Positions 1 to 8,868 of a stretch of DNA of 28,934 nucleotides are shown here, piece after piece (the stretch's first letter is position 1; each line of letters begins with the position of its first letter). Source of the stretch: FEN-1219 sp035644475 (GTDB taxonomy: Bacteria; Pseudomonadota; Gammaproteobacteria; Steroidobacterales; Rariloculaceae); the NCBI GenBank assembly GCA_035644475.1, contig DASQOL010000177.1, positions 1 to 28,934 of the forward strand, written 5' to 3'. Both the position numbers and the translations under genes were made by a program. Below the pieces are notes generated by a model. That model was not told the origin of the DNA and did no database searches. It saw nothing but the letters and a program-made list of their open reading frames with translations.

Positions 1-2090
1 ACGACGGTCCGCGGAATCTGGAAGAACGGCGTGATGCCGTCGAGGCTCGCCGTGCCGACGTTCGGCCCCTGGATTTTCGGCGTCGGCACCGTGTTCTCGG
101 CATGCACGAACGCCGCAATGCCGTTCTCGTACATCACGCGCTGTAACGCGAGCCGCGCGACGTAGCTTCGCGCGAGGCGCTCGCCCTTTCCCTCGGCGAG
201 GTGGTCCGCGTAGTGCGCCCAATTCTCGGCACCGGCTCGCGACTGGTCCTCTCGGAACTTCGCGTTCGCAACCCAGGCGGCCCAGCTCGTGATCCGTGTG
301 TCCCCGCGCTCTGCGAGATAGCGGTCGATGTCGAACGCGTTGTCGCTACAGAGGTTGGTCGCGCACTTCGTCGCACCGAACGACGCGAAATTCGTGATGT
401 TCACCTTGCTCGTGAGCGGCGCCTCGCGGCGGCTCAGCTTCTTAAGATATTCGTACGACGTCACGTCGTAGCCCGGCACCGCGAACACGAGCTCGCCCTT
501 TGCGTCGCGCCGCGCGAACACCTCGGGCATCAAGCGCGGCAGGAGCTCGGAGAGCGCGTCTGAAAACGTGTACGTGAGATTCGGGACGTCCGGGTCGTCC
601 GCGTAGTCGGCCGTCGCCGTCTCGACGAGCTCGGCGCCGAGCCGGTCGCGGAGCACCGTCTTGATCTCGGCGTCGATCTGGTCGCTGATCGCCTCGTGGT
701 TCTTGGTCTTCTTGACCATGTGCTCGCGGAGGATCGCGATCTTCAAGCCGCGCAGCGGCTTCGCGTCGTTCGCGAGCGCGGCGTCGCCGACGGCGTAGCT
801 CGCGTACGGCTGCTCGGGCACGAGCGCGGACGGCAAAGCCGTGAACGGATCGTGCGGATCGTAGTAGCCGTGCACGGGGTCCTCGAGTGCGTCGAGCACC
901 CGCGCGGCGTCGGTGAGCGTGCGCGCGTGAATTCCGGCGCGATCGTTGAACCATTGATTGCCGATGCCGCCGCTATCGGGCGTGAGGCCCTTGGTCGTCA
1001 GCAGCATCGCGATGCCGTTGCGGGACGCGGGACCTTGGCACGACGCACCGGACTGCTCGCAGATGCCGACCGTCGCGAGATTCGCGGCGATCGCGGCACC
1101 CGAGCCGCCGCTCGAGCCACGGACCACGCGCTCGGTGTCGTAGGGGTTGCAGGCCTGGCCGCTCCACGAGCTGATCTGCTCGCCGCCCGACACCCAGTTG
1201 AAGCGCGCCTTCGCGGCGCCGCCCGGATCGCCCGGGCCGGCGTTGAACTCGTGCGCGACGGACTTCGCGTAGATGATCGCGCCCTTCGCGCGGAGCCGCG
1301 CGACGATCGTCGCGTCATGCGGCGGCACGTCCATCGCAAAGTTCACGTCGTTGTTCGCAGTGGTCCGCATGTCCTTCGTGTCGTACGGATCCTTGAACGC
1401 CGCGACGACGCAGTACATCGGCAGCGCTTCGAGGTCCGGGTTCGCGCCGTATTGCGCGTCGAGCTCGGCCGCGCGCTCGAGCGCGTCGGGCTGCTTGCGG
1501 AATTCCTCGCACGCGGCCGGGGCGTCCTTAGGAAGCGGCGTGCCAGGCGCCGCGTCGAACGCGCCCTTGCACGTCACGGAGCGCTCGCCGCGAAGGTTGA
1601 GCGTCTCGAGCGCGTTCACCTGGCCGGCGTCGCGGATCCCGACGCGCATACCCATCTGCGTCACGACGCTCGGATCGGACACCGTCCGCTCCATGCGGCC
1701 GAGCTCGAGCGGCAACCCGTGGTATTGGTCGAGGTCGGGGAAGATCGCCGCCGCCTTGATGGTCTTGGCCGGGAAGGCGAGCGGCGAGCCGGCCCGCACG
1801 TAGCCCTGCGCGGGCGCTACGTCGGCGCCGTCCTCCGTCACGAGCGCCGTGCACACGCCGTTGTAGGCCCGGGCACGCTCGACGTAGGCCTCGACGACTT
1901 GTCGGCAGGTGGTTTGACCCGAGCGGATAGCGGCGTGGATCGATTCGACGGTCGCCTCCTCGACTTGGAACGCCGCGGGGGCTTTCGGCACGGCCGTGCC
2001 CGGCGGCGTCCCGTCGCCCGAGCAGCCGGCCAGCACGCAAAGCGCGGCAGGGGCAAGGCCGCCGCGACCGATGATTCGTAACGCGCCCAT
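1..2090 (-). CDS. Amidase-signature family hydrolase, putative lipoprotein (3' end outside window)
   Basis: Hydrolyses an amide bond in an unknown substrate through the Ser-cisSer-Lys triad of the amidase-signature family. The frame from the ATG at 2090 stays open to the window edge, giving 696 visible residues. The N-terminus carries a hydrophobic stretch ending in a lipobox (LAGC, about residues 20-23), so the enzyme is probably an envelope lipoprotein. Triad candidates are Lys276 (in IYAKSVAHEF), a cis-Ser in GSSGGS (residues 325-330) and nucleophile Ser350 in SGASCQGPASRNG, aligning with the usual TGGSIRxPA. The Ser-to-cisSer spacing of 24 fits the family. At about 700 residues it is well above the usual 450-500, and the Lys-to-Ser distance of 74 is somewhat short. 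It lies 81 bp after the double TonB-domain gene and is probably co-transcribed with it. The family call is firm; the substrate is unknown. Confidence 0.9.
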   Translation of the reverse strand, partial: MGALRIIGRGGLAPAALCVLAGCSGDGTPPGTAVPKAPAAFQVEEATVESIHAAIRSGQTTCRQVVEAYVERARAYNGVCTALVTEDGADVAPAQGYVRAGSPLAFPAKTIKAAAIFPDLDQYHGLPLELGRMERTVSDPSVVTQMGMRVGIRDAGQVNALETLNLRGERSVTCKGAFDAAPGTPLPKDAPAACEEFRKQPDALERAAELDAQYGANPDLEALPMYCVVAAFKDPYDTKDMRTTANNDVNFAMDVPPHDATIVARLRAKGAIIYAKSVAHEFNAGPGDPGGAAKARFNWVSGGEQISSWSGQACNPYDTERVVRGSSGGSGAAIAANLATVGICEQSGASCQGPASRNGIAMLLTTKGLTPDSGGIGNQWFNDRAGIHARTLTDAARVLDALEDPVHGYYDPHDPFTALPSALVPEQPYASYAVGDAALANDAKPLRGLKIAILREHMVKKTKNHEAISDQIDAEIKTVLRDRLGAELVETATADYADDPDVPNLTYTFSDALSELLPRLMPEVFARRDAKGELVFAVPGYDVTSYEYLKKLSRREAPLTSKVNITNFASFGATKCATNLCSDNAFDIDRYLAERGDTRITSWAAWVANAKFREDQSRAGAENWAHYADHLAEGKGERLARSYVARLALQRVMYENGIAAFVHAENTVPTPKIQGPNVGTASLDGITPFFQIPRTV

Positions 2091-2171
2091 TCTGATGGTA
2101 AGACGGTCGCGCGTTCCGACCCCCTACGCGCCGCGAACCGGGGCCGCGAAGGCTGCGCAGGGAGCCCGCGG

Positions 2172-2885
2172 TCAGCGCTCGCGCGGCTCGAACGTGAACG
2201 TGTCGCGCTGCTCGACGAGCGCCGGCTTGCCGCCGTGCAGCGGCGGCTCGTAGCGCCAACCCGCGAGCATCGCGAGCGCGGCGGCGCCGAGCGCGGGGTC
2301 GGCGGCGGCCACGACCGCGGGCACGCGGACTCGACCGGTCTCGTCGACCACGAAGCTTAAGGTCGCGCCGCCGCCGACGGTGAGGGCCGTGCGCAACGCT
2401 GCGGCTTCAGGGCTCTCGGTCGTCTGCACGCGCACGAGCGGCGTGTCGAGCTCATTGGGCAGCAGCATCCGCACGTCGAGCGTCCGGTCCTTCGGGAACC
2501 ACGACTTCGCGCCTTCGAGGTGGCTCATCGAAGTCACCCCGCCATCGCGCCTGAAGACGAACTCGACGATCTCGCGGCGCAGCACCGCGCTCGGAACGGC
2601 GTTCCGACCGGTGCCGAGCGCGGGATCACGCTCGAACCGCCACTGCTTGATCGCCTCGACCGCGGCGTCGCCGAGCCGCCGCTCGGTCGCGGCGAGCGTG
2701 ATCGCATCGTCGATGCTGCCGCTCGCGCGAACCGTGAACGCGACGACGGCGGAGCCGTCGGACGCGAGCCGCCAGACCTTCGGCTCCTGATACACGATAA
2801 GCGACAGGCCGGCCGGTTGCGCGAAGGCGCCCGCCGCGACCACCGCGGCGAGCGCCGAAACCCACGCCATGGAAGAGAGGGACAT
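2172..2885 (-). CDS. Secreted protein with two TonB C-terminal-like domains
   Basis: A 237-residue protein with a signal peptide (hydrophobic core about 8-22, likely cleavage after GAFA). Two segments each look like a TonB C-terminal domain. The first spans about 25-110, with GSAVVAFTVRASGSIDDA and the terminal QWRFERD motif at 81-87. The second spans about 145-237, with LSFVVDETGRV and GWRYEPP at 209-215. There is no membrane anchor after the signal peptide and no proline-rich span, so it is not an ordinary energy transducer. I chose the ATG at 2885, preceded by GGAAAGG, over a TTG start 10 codons upstream. It lies 60 bp after the receptor gene and 81 bp before the amidase gene. It may be a periplasmic partner of the receptors, but this is inference. 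TonB-like domains of this kind also occur in proteins unrelated to transport. Confidence 0.8.
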   Translation of the reverse strand: MSLSSMAWVSALAAVVAAGAFAQPAGLSLIVYQEPKVWRLASDGSAVVAFTVRASGSIDDAITLAATERRLGDAAVEAIKQWRFERDPALGTGRNAVPSAVLRREIVEFVFRRDGGVTSMSHLEGAKSWFPKDRTLDVRMLLPNELDTPLVRVQTTESPEAAALRTALTVGGGATLSFVVDETGRVRVPAVVAAADPALGAAALAMLAGWRYEPPLHGGKPALVEQRDTFTFEPRER

Positions 2886-2945
2886 GCTGCCTTTCCGGGC
2901 GAGACTCCTGAACAAGTCGGGGTTGGTTGGAAAAGCAACCTGTCC

Positions 2946-5729
2946 CTATTTTCCTCCGTCGAACTCCTTCTTCGCGGTGACTTCCCAGCGTGCGCCCGGC
3001 ATCGAGGACATGATGCCTGCGTTGCCGCCGCCCGCGCGGAAGTAGTTCTTGTCCGCGACGTTGTAGCCGTTCAACCGCAGGCGCCAGCTGTTCATGTCCC
3101 ACGTCATGCCGAGGTTGAACACCGTGGCCGCGGGGATCAGCGTGGTCTTGCCGCGGTCGGCCCACACCTCGGAGAACCAGTTCGCGCCGAACACGAGGCC
3201 CATGCCGTTCTTGAACGTGTAGTTGAAGTTCGCGCCGGCCTGCGTCTCGGGGTTGCCCGTGCGTTCGAGGTACGGCTCACCTGCGGCGCCGGACGGCACG
3301 CTGACGTTGGCCTTGCCGCCGTAGAAGAACGCCTCGGCGGGATACAGCACCGCGCCCGTGACCGGATCGAGCACGTCCATGAAGCCCATCTGGCGCGCGT
3401 TCAAGCTGATCGACAGGGTAGAGGGCACGATGTAGTGTGAGTACTGGTTCAACACGTACGCCGACAAGAACACGTTGCGGCTCGGCACCCAACGCATCTC
3501 GGTCTCGACGCCCGTCGACTCCGTGCTCGAGACGTCCGCGGCGTCGGACGGGTCCTCGGCATCCGAGATGTCGATGCGCGTCTGCCGGTAGCCTGCGGTA
3601 CTCCACTGGAACTTGTCGTCCAAGAAGTTGGCCTTGATGCCAACCTCCTGGAGCTCGGCCTCACCGATGAGCTTGCCCCCGCGCACCACTGAAGTCTGCA
3701 TCAGGTCGTTGCTCGTGGTGAGCTGCAGGCTCGAGTTCGCCGCGGTCATGTACGGCCGCCAGCGTTCGCCGATCTGCTGCGAGATGCTGACGCTCCAGGA
3801 ACCGCCGGAATCCGAGCCCTCAACGGTGGTCACCGCGCCGAGCATCGCGCCGGGGCAGCCCGGTCCCGGCGCGAGACACACGACGCCGGCCGCCGGCGAC
3901 ACGCCCGTGTTCGCATTGAACGTCGGCATGTCGGTCGCGCGCGCGTCGGACTGGTCGTAACGGCCGCCGATCACGATGTTCGTGTTGAAGATGTCGACGT
4001 CGAACATCACGCCTAGGCCGAGATCGTCGAACTCCGAGGACCGCCAGGTCGTATCGAGCGCGCCGGTCGCGTAGTCGGCGTTCGTGAGCTGCGTCCAGAA
4101 CTTCGTGTTCGGATAATGGTAGCCGCCGTTGAAGTTGATGTCCTGGCGCCAGTCGAAGTCGCCGCCCGAGCTCTTGATCCAGCCCCAGGTCTTGCGATAG
4201 TTCAACGACCCGAGCATGTTCACGCGCAGCCAGTCGGGCAGAACCTCCTGATTGAGCCGCCGCGTGACCGTGAACTTGTCCTCCATCGCCTTCATGTACT
4301 GGTTCTCGCCGTACGGCAGGTACGAGTCCTTGAACGAGTTGATGTTGTCGTAGATGAACTGGTTCTTCATCGTGAAGTCGGGGTTCTCGTCGTTGATCAA
4401 GTCGATGAACGCGAGCTTTTGATCGGCGTTCTGCTCGCGCTCGAACGACCCGTTACCCCGGTAGTCGACAGGCACCGTCTGCACCGTGCAAGGATCGAGC
4501 ACGAAGCCGACGGGCAGCCGGCCGGACGAAGGCACCGGACCGCCGGCCGGCATCGCGCGCATGACTTGCGCCGCACGGCAGTTGATCTCGGGATGCACGT
4601 TCAGGTACGCGAGCATCGTCGCCGGGATGCCGGGCACCTTCGGGAAGTCCGTCACCGAACGCGGATTGCCGCTCGCGTCGGTCGGGATCGCGTACCTCTG
4701 GTTCAGCGGCTGATTGTTCGAGCTGATCGTGCCGCGCACCGGCGACGCCTGCTGACTCTCGGTATAGCCGACCATGCCGTCGCCGTTGAGATCCATGTTC
4801 GCCATCGGCTGGCCGGCGAGATACGTGCCGTTGTCGAGCATGTCCTGGGTCACGCGGTTCATGTAGGCGCCCGACGTGATCGACGTCTGCAACTGGCCGC
4901 CGAACTCGAGCCGGAAGCCGCCGATCATGTTGTCGACCGAGGCCGTCGCCTGGAAGAAGTGCTGCTTAGCGCCGACCTGCTTCACCCACGTGTCGGAATC
5001 CTCATAGAGCCCGAACAAGTAGTAGCCGCCCGACTTCTCACCCGGATTGAACGGCCCGCCTATGCCGCCCTGTACCTCATTGCGGTTGAAGCTGCCCTGC
5101 GTCGTCTGCACGAAGCCCCCCGTCTCGCGGGTGTAAACGCCCGTCGATGCGCGGCTCGACTTCGGCGTGAAATTCTCATAGCCGCCGATGCGGCCCATGC
5201 CGTAGATCGGCGACGGCGGTCCCTTGATGACCTCGATGCCATCCATCGCGGACAGCACCGTGCGCACGTGGCCCTGCATCTGCAGCCGCTTCATACCGCG
5301 GTAGTAGATATCCGACGGCACGCCCCGCACGTTGATGCCGCCTTGCAAACCGTAGCGCGTGGTCGTGTAGGTGCTCGGCACCAGGCGCGTGAGGTCCTCT
5401 ACGGTGGAGATGCCGAACAGCGTGATCTGCTGCTCGCTGATGAACGACACCGAGCGCGGCGTCTCGAACAGGGACTTGCTGAAGCCGAGCGACGAGTCGC
5501 TCGGGCCGCTCCCGAGCGCGCGCAACGGGTCGGCGGTTACGACGACCTCGTCCGTCACGACGCCGCCGGGAATACCGCCGTCCGCCGCCGGCGCGGCCTC
5601 CTCGGTCGCCGGCGCCGCAACCGTCTCTTGCGCATGCGCGGCATGAATCTGAGCCAACGCTCCCGTGGCGCAGAGAATGCCCGAGATCGCGCGCGCAAGC
5701 GCTCCGTAACGTAAATGTCGGCGGTTCAT
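2946..5729 (-). CDS. TonB-dependent outer-membrane receptor (no STN domain)
   Basis: A 927-residue receptor for TonB-driven import across the outer membrane. The signal peptide ends near residue 33 (AHA|QE), a TonB box follows (DEVVVTA, 60-66), then the plug, with the KGPPSPIYGMGRIGG signature where other receptors have KGPxSxLYG. The rest is a beta barrel. Residues 313-324 (4758-4793) form a complete EF-hand loop, DLNGDGMVGYTE, before a segment shared with the neighbouring receptor. The ATG at 5729 has a strong Shine-Dalgarno sequence, GGAGGA. The protein ends in KEFDGGK rather than the usual terminal aromatic residue. It lacks the N-terminal signalling domain of its neighbour, so it probably transports without signalling. 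The ligand is unknown. Its closest relative here is the 974-residue receptor upstream. Confidence 0.95.
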   Translation of the reverse strand: MNRRHLRYGALARAISGILCATGALAQIHAAHAQETVAAPATEEAAPAADGGIPGGVVTDEVVVTADPLRALGSGPSDSSLGFSKSLFETPRSVSFISEQQITLFGISTVEDLTRLVPSTYTTTRYGLQGGINVRGVPSDIYYRGMKRLQMQGHVRTVLSAMDGIEVIKGPPSPIYGMGRIGGYENFTPKSSRASTGVYTRETGGFVQTTQGSFNRNEVQGGIGGPFNPGEKSGGYYLFGLYEDSDTWVKQVGAKQHFFQATASVDNMIGGFRLEFGGQLQTSITSGAYMNRVTQDMLDNGTYLAGQPMANMDLNGDGMVGYTESQQASPVRGTISSNNQPLNQRYAIPTDASGNPRSVTDFPKVPGIPATMLAYLNVHPEINCRAAQVMRAMPAGGPVPSSGRLPVGFVLDPCTVQTVPVDYRGNGSFEREQNADQKLAFIDLINDENPDFTMKNQFIYDNINSFKDSYLPYGENQYMKAMEDKFTVTRRLNQEVLPDWLRVNMLGSLNYRKTWGWIKSSGGDFDWRQDINFNGGYHYPNTKFWTQLTNADYATGALDTTWRSSEFDDLGLGVMFDVDIFNTNIVIGGRYDQSDARATDMPTFNANTGVSPAAGVVCLAPGPGCPGAMLGAVTTVEGSDSGGSWSVSISQQIGERWRPYMTAANSSLQLTTSNDLMQTSVVRGGKLIGEAELQEVGIKANFLDDKFQWSTAGYRQTRIDISDAEDPSDAADVSSTESTGVETEMRWVPSRNVFLSAYVLNQYSHYIVPSTLSISLNARQMGFMDVLDPVTGAVLYPAEAFFYGGKANVSVPSGAAGEPYLERTGNPETQAGANFNYTFKNGMGLVFGANWFSEVWADRGKTTLIPAATVFNLGMTWDMNSWRLRLNGYNVADKNYFRAGGGNAGIMSSMPGARWEVTAKKEFDGGK

Positions 5730-5745
5730 GCTTCCTCCAAAAGTT

Positions 5746-5771
5746 GCGACCGCGGAAATTTCCGAGGTCGC
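5746..5771. promoter_or_regulatory. 26-bp near-perfect palindrome upstream of receptor gene
   Basis: The two 13-bp halves, GCGACCGCGGAAA and TTTCCGAGGTCGC, are inverse complements except for one pair, with no spacer. The element ends 17 bp before the start codon at 5729, just upstream of the Shine-Dalgarno sequence. It could be an operator for a dimeric regulator. In RNA it could be a hairpin with an AATT loop followed by AACTTTT, possibly an attenuator. It is too far from the preceding stop (144 bp), and its T run too short, for a clear terminator. Confidence 0.5.
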
Positions 5772-5914
5772 TTCGTGAGACGCGGGATGCGCGCGCGCAC
5801 CCTACCCCGCCGCGCGCAGGATGGAGTTTCGAATGAGTGTTGCGCGTGCGCCGCAGCGAATTTGCCCCGCAAACGATCACGGCGCCGTTCACGACGCTCC
5901 GAAATCGGGCGGGT

Positions 5915-8839
5915 CTAGAAGCGCATCCGCAGCGTGATCTGCCAGCGCCGGCCCGGCATTGCCGACACGAGCGGGTCGCCGAGCGTGTCGCCCGTGCGCG
6001 GACGAAAGTAGCGCTCGTCGAACATGTTCAGCACGTCGTACTTCACGTACCAGTTCTTCAGCTCCCAGACGAGACCCACGTTGAACACTCGAGCGGCAGG
6101 GAGCTCCACGAGCTTGAGCCTGCCCGCGTACACGCTCGAGAAGAAGTTGCCGCTGAGCGCGAGGCCGAGACCGTGCGCAAGCTCGTATTGCGCGACAACG
6201 CCGAGCTGCGTGTCCGGGTTGCCGTTCTTCTTTTCATACGCCGACATGCCTGGCGGCAGGGCGATGAAGCTGCGTCCGCCGTAGAGGAACGCTTCTGCCG
6301 GATACACCACGTTGCCCGCCGCGTCCACGACGTCGGCGAACCCGAGAGCGCGTGCGTCGACCATCACGTTCGCGCCGACGTTCGGCGCGTATACGGTTTG
6401 CTGATGCAATGCGTAGAACGATAGAAACAGGTTCTGCTTCGGCTTCCACTTGAGCTCCGCCTCGAATCCGCGCGTCGCCGTGGACGACACGTGCGCGTCG
6501 AGCACTGCGGGATCGTCGTCCTCGGAGACGCCGATTCGTGCCTGATCGTAGAGCGCGGTGGATAGGAACAGCCGGTCGTCGAGGAGCGCCGTCTTCATGC
6601 CGACCTCCACGAGCCGCGCCTCGCCGATGTGGCCGGCTTGGATCACGGCGTTGCTGTACTTGTTGTTGTTCTCGTCGAGCGCGAGGCTTTCCTCCGCCAC
6701 CGTGACGTACGGCCGCAGGTCGTTCTTCAGGCGATGCGTGAGGCTCACGCTCCACGACACTCCGGTGTCCCAGCCGGACGCGCGCGCGTCCGCGGTCCTG
6801 AACACGGCGGGCGACGCAGGCGTACCCGCCGCGAGGTCGAGCGTGCCCGCAAAGTCGACGTTCGACGCCCGCGAGCGGTCGACGCGCGCGCCCACGATCA
6901 AGTTGGTGCTCGTGTGCAGCGTGAGGTCGAACAGCGCGCCCGCGCCGAGCTCCAGCGACTCGGTGGCGTAGTGGCTCGTCCACGGCATGCCGTCCGCGTC
7001 GAGGTCGGGATCGAGCAGCGGAGTGGCGAACAACGGCGTCGAGCTGTCGCCCATCGCGTCGCCGCGGTGCGTGGCGTAGTCGCCGCTGCCGGTGAAGCCC
7101 TTCGACGACGTGCGGCGCACGTTCACCGACACGAGGCTCGACGTCTCGAAGGCGCTCGTGGCCGCCGGCGGCCGCCACCCGAGCGTGAGCTTGTCCTCGA
7201 CGACCGACACGTTCTGCACCTGACTGAACGGCTGCTCGGAAATCTTGAACTGATCCATCGCGTCGAAGAACAGCTGGTTCTTGATCGTGAAGCTCGGATC
7301 CGCGTCGTTGACGAGGTCGAAGTAAGCGGTCGTGAAGTCGGCCTCCAGCTCGCGCTCGAACGCGCCGGGCCGGCGCAAGTCGAGAACGTCGTACCCGACG
7401 GTGCGGGGGTCGAGCGCGAAGCCGACAGGCACCCAACCGGAAAACGGCTGCGGCCCTCCGGGGCCCTGCGCGCGCAGCAGCCCGGTCGGATCGGCTTGCG
7501 GGTGTTGCACGAGGTAGTCGTAGAACGACCGCGGGATGCCCGGCGCCTTCGGCACACGGTCGAGCGGCAGCGGCGCGCCGTCCAAACCCTTCGGCCACGG
7601 GAAGTACTGACGCAGCGCCTGGTTCGCGGACGTGATTCGGCCGGCGACGGGCGATCCCGCATACATCTCGAGGTAGCCGACGCGGCCGTTGCCGTTCGCG
7701 TCGAGGTCGACGAGCGGGTCGCCGCGGATGTAGCGGCCGCTGTCCGCCACGTCCTGCGTGAAACGGCCGAGCAACGCGCCCGCGGTGATCGAGCGCTGGA
7801 GGTCTACGCCCGCCTCGAGCCGAAACCGGCCGATCGCGTCGTCGATGCTCACGGCCCCTTGCAGCACGTGCTGCTCCACGGGCACGCCTTCGATGAACGA
7901 GCCCGAGTCCTCGAACAGTCCGTAGACGTAGTAGCCGCCTTGCTTCGCTTCGAGCGGCAGCGGGCCCCCGACGCCGAACGAAGCCTCGGACTTGTCGAAC
8001 GAGCCCGAGATCGCCTGCACGAAGCCGCGCGGCGCCGGCAGGTAGCTCCCGTTCGCCGCGCGCATCGACCGCGGCACCATGTTGGTGAAGCCGCCGATCT
8101 TGCCCATGCCGTAGATCGGCGATGGGGGCCCCTTCACGACCTCGATCGTCTCCATCGCCGCGAGCACGCTGCGGCCGTGACCCTGCAGGTTGATGCGCTT
8201 CATGCCGCGGAAGTACGTGTCCGCCGGCACGTTGCGCACGTCGACCGAGCCCTGGATTCCCCAGCGCGTGGTCGTGTACACGCCGGGCACGACGCGCACC
8301 AGGTCCTCGACGGCCGACAACCCGAGCAGGTCGATCGTCTCGACGTTCACCACCGACACGGAGCGCGGCGTCGCGAGCACCGACTTGTCGAAGCCGAAGC
8401 TCGCCGCGCTCGGCGCCTTCGGCGTCGCACCGCCCGCGTTACCGACGACCACGATCGCGGTCGGCGCACTGCCGTCGTCGGCTCGCGCCGCGCGCGCGCG
8501 AGCTACGCGGCGGCGTGCGACGTCCCGCGCGGCCGGCCGCAACACCACCGTGCCGTCGTTCACGAAGCTCCAGGCGAGACCGGTACCGTCGAGGAACCTG
8601 TCGAGCGCTTCGCGCGGGGGCATCGCGCCTTCGACGGCCGGCGTGCGCTGCTCGCCGATCACGCCGAGGTCGTAGACCACTTGGAGCCCGCTCTGCTCGC
8701 CGAATTGATCGAGCGAGTCGGCGAGCGGGCCGGCCGGGATGTCGAACTCGACGGCGGGAGGCGCGGCACTAGCGTCGGGCGCACCCGCTGCGACGAGCGA
8801 GGCGAGCGTCGCGAGGATTCGGGAGCGCATCCCTTCCAT
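5915..8839 (-). CDS. TonB-dependent receptor with N-terminal STN signalling domain
   Basis: A 974-residue transducer-type receptor. After the signal peptide (about 1-26) comes an STN domain at about 28-102 (FDIPAGPLADSLDQFGEQSG onward), which in Fec-type systems contacts FecR in the periplasm. A TonB box follows (TAIVVVG, 127-133), then the plug with KGPPSPIYGMGKIGG and the barrel ending in a terminal phenylalanine (ITLRMRF). An EF-hand loop, DANGNGRVGYLE, occupies residues 380-391 (7667-7702). The gene begins 29 bp after the FecR gene, consistent with a sigma-FecR-receptor operon. The ATG at 8839 is used; an in-frame ATG at 8830 is an alternative, and neither has a well-spaced ribosome site. 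The ligand is unknown. An iron chelate is the usual guess for FecI/FecR systems, but nothing here proves it. Confidence 0.95.
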   Translation of the reverse strand: MEGMRSRILATLASLVAAGAPDASAAPPAVEFDIPAGPLADSLDQFGEQSGLQVVYDLGVIGEQRTPAVEGAMPPREALDRFLDGTGLAWSFVNDGTVVLRPAARDVARRRVARARAARADDGSAPTAIVVVGNAGGATPKAPSAASFGFDKSVLATPRSVSVVNVETIDLLGLSAVEDLVRVVPGVYTTTRWGIQGSVDVRNVPADTYFRGMKRINLQGHGRSVLAAMETIEVVKGPPSPIYGMGKIGGFTNMVPRSMRAANGSYLPAPRGFVQAISGSFDKSEASFGVGGPLPLEAKQGGYYVYGLFEDSGSFIEGVPVEQHVLQGAVSIDDAIGRFRLEAGVDLQRSITAGALLGRFTQDVADSGRYIRGDPLVDLDANGNGRVGYLEMYAGSPVAGRITSANQALRQYFPWPKGLDGAPLPLDRVPKAPGIPRSFYDYLVQHPQADPTGLLRAQGPGGPQPFSGWVPVGFALDPRTVGYDVLDLRRPGAFERELEADFTTAYFDLVNDADPSFTIKNQLFFDAMDQFKISEQPFSQVQNVSVVEDKLTLGWRPPAATSAFETSSLVSVNVRRTSSKGFTGSGDYATHRGDAMGDSSTPLFATPLLDPDLDADGMPWTSHYATESLELGAGALFDLTLHTSTNLIVGARVDRSRASNVDFAGTLDLAAGTPASPAVFRTADARASGWDTGVSWSVSLTHRLKNDLRPYVTVAEESLALDENNNKYSNAVIQAGHIGEARLVEVGMKTALLDDRLFLSTALYDQARIGVSEDDDPAVLDAHVSSTATRGFEAELKWKPKQNLFLSFYALHQQTVYAPNVGANVMVDARALGFADVVDAAGNVVYPAEAFLYGGRSFIALPPGMSAYEKKNGNPDTQLGVVAQYELAHGLGLALSGNFFSSVYAGRLKLVELPAARVFNVGLVWELKNWYVKYDVLNMFDERYFRPRTGDTLGDPLVSAMPGRRWQITLRMRF

Positions 8840-8868
8840 GAGATGGGTGCTGTCGACCCCAGGTCAGG

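Noticed and set aside
696..2081. 461-codon plus-strand open frame
   Set aside because: Antisense to the amidase gene, whose triad motifs are clear in the opposite frame.
2915..2940. Small GGTTG/CAACC inverted repeat between receptor and double TonB-domain gene
   Set aside because: A 5-bp stem is too short to call, and no T run follows it on the minus strand.
4116..5714. 532-codon plus-strand open frame
   Set aside because: Antisense to the other receptor, low-complexity Arg/His/Val composition, no motif.
5746..5771. GGAAAT within the palindrome as a FecI-type -35 element
   Set aside because: The matching -10 region would fall on the ribosome site, leaving no room for a transcript start.
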